Shown here: positions 31,110 to 34,732 of the stretch, piece after piece
Layout: each line of letters starts with the position of its first letter
Numbering within the stretch: position 1 is the first letter of the stretch
NCBI RefSeq assembly: GCF_007097485.1
Contig: NZ_VKDE01000040.1
Span: forward strand, 1 to 34,732
Direction: 5' to 3'
Origin: Carboxylicivirga sp. M1479
GTDB taxonomy: Bacteria; Bacteroidota; Bacteroidia; Bacteroidales; Marinilabiliaceae
Length of the DNA: 34,732 nt
The notes under the pieces: model-generated
Told to the model about the DNA's origin: nothing
Database searches by the model: none
Seen by the model: only the letters and a program-made list of their open reading frames with translations
Made by a program: the position numbers and the translations under genes

Positions 31110-32375
31110 TTGGAATTTAAAGATTTTAAGTTTACCGACGCATTATTAGATGGCCTAGATGCCATGCGCTTCGAAAAAGCAACTCCAGTTCAGGAAAGAA
31201 CCATCCCTTTTATTACGGAAGGTAAAGACCTGATAGCTTGTGCCCAAACGGGAACTGGCAAAACAGCTGCTTACCTGTTACCAGTTATCGATAAATTAGT
31301 AAGAAACGGGCATAACAAAATAAATGCGCTTATACTTGTTCCAACGCGCGAGCTAGCCATACAAATTGACCAGCAGATGGAAGGCTTTGGCTACTTCTTG
31401 GATGTTTCATCCACCGCAATATATGGTGGTAACGACTCTAGTGAGTGGAACAGACAAAAAACAGCTTTAACAACAGGCGCTGATATTGTTATTGCCACGC
31501 CAGGCAGACTTATCCAACACCTAACCATGGGTTATGTGAAAATGGACACCTTGCAACATTTGATTCTGGACGAGGCCGATCGTATGCTTGATATGGGTTT
31601 TTTCGATGACATAATGCAAGTAGTAAAATACCTGCCAAAGGAAAGGCAAACGTTAATGTTCTCGGCCACCATGCCACCAAAAATACGTGAACTAGCCAAG
31701 AATATCCTCGTCGATCAGGAAGAGGTCAACATCTCGATTAGCAAACCAGCTGAAGGCATTTTACAAGCCGCATACATGGTTTTCGATACACAGAAAATTC
31801 CTTTGCTCAACTCCTTATTAAAGGACAAAGATTTACCAAGTATTATCATTTTCACCTCTACCAAACAAAAGGTAAAAGAAATTGCCCAATCACTCTCTCG
31901 CAACGGCTTTAATTCAAAAGCTATCAGCTCCGATTTGGAGCAGGCAGATCGCGAGGAAGTATTGCGGGAGTTTAAGAATCGGAATATACAAATCTTGGTA
32001 GCTACCGATATTATTGCGCGTGGGATTGACATTGAAAAAATTGATCTAGTCATAAATTTCGACGTCCCTCGAGATGCAGAGGACTACGTTCATCGTGTTG
32101 GTCGAACAGCAAGAGCGCAAACTCAAGGGGTTGCCATCACGCTCATCAACGAAAAGGAAGTTCTAGACTTCTATAAAATTGAACAACTCATTGAAAAGGA
32201 TGTGTACAAAATTCCATTGAACCCAGAGTTGGGCGAAGCGCCTTTATACAATCCTGATGAGTTATTAAAGCGTAGACGCAAGGGTGGCGGACAAAAACGC
32301 AAGCCAGGTAACAACCGAAAGAACTTTAAAAAGAAACCAGCAAACACAAAAGGTAAAGATAATCCCAAGAGCTAA
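31110..32375 (+). CDS. DEAD-box RNA helicase (RhlE-like)
   Basis: A 421-residue ATP-dependent RNA helicase. Motifs in order: Q motif (FEKATPVQERTIP), motif I AQTGTGKT at 45-52, PTRELA, TPGR, DEAD at 154-157, SAT, and the C-terminal ARGIDIEKIDLVINFD and HRVGRTARA. A lysine/arginine-rich tail (KRRRKGGGQKRKPGNNRKNF) should add RNA binding; this tail and overall length resemble RhlE. The start is TTG at 31110, 18 bases after the methyltransferase stop. Likely works in ribosome assembly or RNA unwinding. Confidence 0.94.
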   Translation: MEFKDFKFTDALLDGLDAMRFEKATPVQERTIPFITEGKDLIACAQTGTGKTAAYLLPVIDKLVRNGHNKINALILVPTRELAIQIDQQMEGFGYFLDVSSTAIYGGNDSSEWNRQKTALTTGADIVIATPGRLIQHLTMGYVKMDTLQHLILDEADRMLDMGFFDDIMQVVKYLPKERQTLMFSATMPPKIRELAKNILVDQEEVNISISKPAEGILQAAYMVFDTQKIPLLNSLLKDKDLPSIIIFTSTKQKVKEIAQSLSRNGFNSKAISSDLEQADREEVLREFKNRNIQILVATDIIARGIDIEKIDLVINFDVPRDAEDYVHRVGRTARAQTQGVAITLINEKEVLDFYKIEQLIEKDVYKIPLNPELGEAPLYNPDELLKRRRKGGGQKRKPGNNRKNFKKKPANTKGKDNPKS

Positions 32376-32432
32376 ACCAGCTTAGTGTCTTTTACATTTC
32401 ATTGTTATACTTCCATAACTCATTCTAATCAT

Positions 32433-34553
32433 ATGCAGCTAACTCAAATAATCTCCAAAGAGCTTCAATTACCACTTACTAGTGTACAAAACACCTTAAC
32501 TCTTCTTGATGAAGGTGCAACCATCCCATTTATAAGCCGGTATCGCAAAGAGATGACGGGTAGTTTAGATGAAGTACAGGTGGGCGATATTAAAGAGCGC
32601 TATGAGAAGCTAAATGAGTTGATGAAACGCAAAGAAACCATCTTGAAATCAATGGAAGAACAAGGTGTTTTAACCGATGATCTAGAAAAAAAAATTAAAG
32701 AAACATATAATTCTACAGAATTAGAGGACATTTATTTACCCTTTAAGCCCAAACGAAAAACACGAGCTGTTAAAGCTCGTGAAAAAGGCTTAGAGCCTTT
32801 GGCTAAAGTATTAATGAAACAGTACGAACGCGATGTTGAAGGCAAGGCAGCTGATTTTGTCAATCAAGAGGTGGTAGATACTGATGAAGCTCTCCAGGGA
32901 GCACGTGATATTATTGCTGAATGGGTCAACGAGCACAAGGTAGCACGTGAAATTGTCCGATCCGTTTTTGAGCAGGAAGCAGTTATCAGCTCCAAGCTAG
33001 TTAAAGGAAAAGAAGAGGAAGGTGCCAAATACAAGGATTATTTTGATTGGAGCGAACCTCTAAAACGATGCCCATCGCACCGTTTTATGGCCATGCGCCG
33101 TGGAGAAAAAGAAGGCTTTTTAAAATTATCCCTTTCGCCTGATGCTGAACGAAGTACCTATCGTTTAGAGCGTTTTTTTGTAAAAGGCAACACAAGCGCC
33201 TCGGAACAGGTAGCAACAGCGGTAAACGATGCCTACAAACGCTTATTACAGCCCTCCATCGAAACTGAGTTTACCAACTTATTTACCACTAAAGCGGATA
33301 CAGAAGCTATCCGTGTATTTGCTGAAAACTTGCGTCAGCTGTTATTAGCATCACCACTAGGACAAAAACGTGTTTTAGCACTCGATCCAGGTTATCGAAC
33401 AGGATGTAAAGTAGTTTGTTTAGATGCCCAAGGAAATTTAGTAGCGAACGATACCATCTACCCGAATGCACCACAAAATGCCAATCAAAAATCGGCAGCT
33501 ACCATTACTCAGCTAGTCGATAAACACCAAATTGAAGCCATTGCCATTGGTAATGGTACTGCCTCGCGTGAAACGGAGGCTTTTGCCAAAGGTCTCAATT
33601 TCAAACAAAAAGTAGAAATATTTGTGGTTAGTGAAGATGGTGCATCGGTGTATTCGGCAGGTAAGGTGGCACGTGAAGAGTTTCCCGATAAAGATGTGAC
33701 TGTTCGTGGAGCCGTATCCATAGGCCGCCGCCTAATGGATCCATTGGCCGAGTTGGTGAAAATTGACCCTAAATCTATAGGCGTTGGCCAATATCAACAC
33801 GATGTGGATCAAAGTGAATTAAAGAAATCATTGGATGTAGTAGTGGAATCGTGTGTGAACTCGGTTGGCATTAACTTAAATACAGCCAGCAAGCACTTAC
33901 TAACCTACGTTTCAGGATTGGGTCCACAATTGGCACAAAACATTGTTGACTACAGAGCCGAACATGGAGCCTTTGACACTCGTGATAAACTTAAAAAAGT
34001 CCCACGCCTTGGAGCAAAAGCCTTTGAACAAGCTGCTGGATTCTTACGCATTAGCGAAGCAAAAAACCCATTGGACAACACTGCTGTTCACCCCGAGGCA
34101 TACAAAGTGGTAAAAAAGATGGCAAGTGACCTTGCTTGTAAGGTTGATGATCTTATTGCTAACAAATTACTAAGGGAAAAAATTAACCTTAATAGCTATG
34201 TAAGTGATAAAGTAGGACTACCAACTTTAAAAGATATATTAAACGAGTTAGACAAACCGGGTCGTGACCCACGAGAGGCCATTAAAGCTTTTGAGTTTGC
34301 AGAAGGTATATATTCCATCGATGACTTATACGATGGAATGGTATTGCCTGGGTTGGTTACCAACATAACCAACTTTGGCGCCTTTGTAGACATTGGGGTA
34401 AAACAAGATGGCCTGGTACACATATCTCAACTAGCTGATAAATATGTGAGTGACCCAAATGAAATAGTAAAACTCCAACAACAGGTAAAAGTTAAGGTTC
34501 TAGAAGTTGACAAAGTTCGAAAGCGCATCCAATTAAGCATGAAGAATAATTAA
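32433..34553 (+). CDS. tex: Tex-family S1 RNA-binding transcription accessory protein
   Basis: A 706-residue protein of the Tex/YhgF family. It has the Tex N-terminal helical region (LLDEGATIPFISRYRKEMTG, near the start), a YqgF/RNase-H-like domain (RVLALDPGYRTGCKVVCLD), helix-hairpin-helix repeats (VSGLGPQLAQNIVDYRAEHG; LKKVPRLGAKAFEQAAGFL) and a C-terminal S1 domain (MVLPGLVTNITNFGAFVDIG). The frame is open to a GTG at 32385, but the extra 16 residues do not look like Tex; the ATG at 32433 (MQLTQIISKEL) is preferred. It is the last gene of the plus-strand run, followed by a hairpin with a T-run. Confidence 0.95.
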   Translation: MQLTQIISKELQLPLTSVQNTLTLLDEGATIPFISRYRKEMTGSLDEVQVGDIKERYEKLNELMKRKETILKSMEEQGVLTDDLEKKIKETYNSTELEDIYLPFKPKRKTRAVKAREKGLEPLAKVLMKQYERDVEGKAADFVNQEVVDTDEALQGARDIIAEWVNEHKVAREIVRSVFEQEAVISSKLVKGKEEEGAKYKDYFDWSEPLKRCPSHRFMAMRRGEKEGFLKLSLSPDAERSTYRLERFFVKGNTSASEQVATAVNDAYKRLLQPSIETEFTNLFTTKADTEAIRVFAENLRQLLLASPLGQKRVLALDPGYRTGCKVVCLDAQGNLVANDTIYPNAPQNANQKSAATITQLVDKHQIEAIAIGNGTASRETEAFAKGLNFKQKVEIFVVSEDGASVYSAGKVAREEFPDKDVTVRGAVSIGRRLMDPLAELVKIDPKSIGVGQYQHDVDQSELKKSLDVVVESCVNSVGINLNTASKHLLTYVSGLGPQLAQNIVDYRAEHGAFDTRDKLKKVPRLGAKAFEQAAGFLRISEAKNPLDNTAVHPEAYKVVKKMASDLACKVDDLIANKLLREKINLNSYVSDKVGLPTLKDILNELDKPGRDPREAIKAFEFAEGIYSIDDLYDGMVLPGLVTNITNFGAFVDIGVKQDGLVHISQLADKYVSDPNEIVKLQQQVKVKVLEVDKVRKRIQLSMKNN

Positions 34554-34594
34554 TACTATTAAATAGATAATAGTAGTGGAATGCTAGGTTCTAT

Positions 34595-34627
34595 GAGGGT
34601 GTCCAAAAACGGATTCCCTCTTTTTTC
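34595..34627 (+). terminator. Terminator-like hairpin after tex
   Basis: GAGGGTGTCC and GGATTCCCTC can pair (one mismatch, one G-U) around an AAAAAC loop, followed by a T-run (TTTTTTCG). It is 41 bases after the tex stop. The left arm also resembles the terminal sequence of some insertion sequences, so it may be an IS end rather than, or as well as, a native terminator. Confidence 0.6.
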
Positions 34628-34694
34628 GTTCATAATCAATTGATTACAGCTGAGTTAGTTTGTTCATGTGCCTGATATTTAGTATCTTAAAAGC

Positions 34695-34732
34695 ATGAAA
34701 CAAATCAATTTCAAGCCCTATAATCAAGGTCA
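34695..34732 (+). CDS. N-terminal fragment of a probable IS1182-family transposase
   Basis: The frame starts ATG and reads MKQINFKPYNQG before the window ends. The xFKPYNQxQ start is characteristic of IS1182-type transposases as I know them. Twelve codons is a very short basis; the call depends on this motif and on the intergenic position after a terminator-like hairpin. Confidence 0.5.
   Translation, partial: MKQINFKPYNQG

Larger units (their letters stand above)
34595..34732 (+). mobile_element. Probable left end of an insertion sequence (IS1182-like), cut by the window edge
   Basis: The inferred element runs from the inverted-repeat-like GAGGGTGTCCAAAAAC through a short leader to the start of a transposase-like frame at 34695. 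Only the left end is present, so the terminal repeat, target duplication and family cannot be confirmed here. Confidence 0.4.

Noticed and set aside
1-34732. CRISPR arrays, rRNA genes, prophage modules
   Set aside because: No regularly spaced repeats, rRNA sequence or phage structural genes were seen anywhere in the window.

Overview
The window is chromosomal DNA from a Bacteroidota bacterium, most likely class Bacteroidia and a marine or anaerobic Marinilabiliales-type lineage (the order is inference). Evidence: an ECF sigma / FecR anti-sigma / STN-domain TonB-dependent receptor operon, a type IX secretion C-terminal sorting domain on a 1774-residue secreted protein, TAnnTTTG-type -7 boxes ahead of several genes, ExbB-ExbD-ExbD-TonB, a TamB gene divergent from tsaD, a DUF5063 protein, AT-rich sequence and frequent TTG/GTG starts.

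Layout. 241-4803 (minus): ECF sigma, a 57-codon small ORF, FecR and a TonB-dependent receptor, a signal-transducing outer-membrane uptake operon. 4917-5082: tRNA-Pro(GGG) with promoter and terminator. 5473-10797 (plus): a very large type IX secreted protein with beta-helix, carboxypeptidase-regulatory-like, FN3, cadherin-like and sorting domains. 11117-12108 (minus): a small membrane protein and a TetR regulator. 12511-13260 (plus): a TSUP permease. 13271-20254 (minus): TamB followed by ExbB, two ExbDs and a TolA-like TonB, an envelope-energisation block. 20370-21389 (plus): tsaD.

21524-25218 (plus) is the most interesting region. It is a compact five-gene cassette: a PqqD-like RiPP recognition element, a 63-residue peptide with a YxxP leader-type motif, an HPr-kinase-like P-loop protein, an S26-type peptidase with a Ser-His arrangement, and a peptidase-less ABC exporter. 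It reads as a ribosomal-peptide pathway whose only visible tailoring enzyme is a kinase. No lasso cyclase, transglutaminase, radical SAM or YcaO gene is visible. 25228-27086 (minus): an ECF sigma overlapping a fused single-TM / outer-membrane-barrel protein. 27215-28266 (minus): smpB and a Yip1-like membrane protein. 28635-34553 (plus): an RNA-metabolism run of DUF5063 protein, DEDDy 3'-5' exonuclease, RlmI-like rRNA methyltransferase, DEAD-box helicase and Tex. The right edge (34695-34732) catches the first codons of what looks like an IS1182-family transposase, so an insertion sequence probably begins just after tex.

All calls come from reading the sequence. No database search or structure prediction was run. 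Family names reflect recognised motifs, and substrate-level functions are mostly inference.
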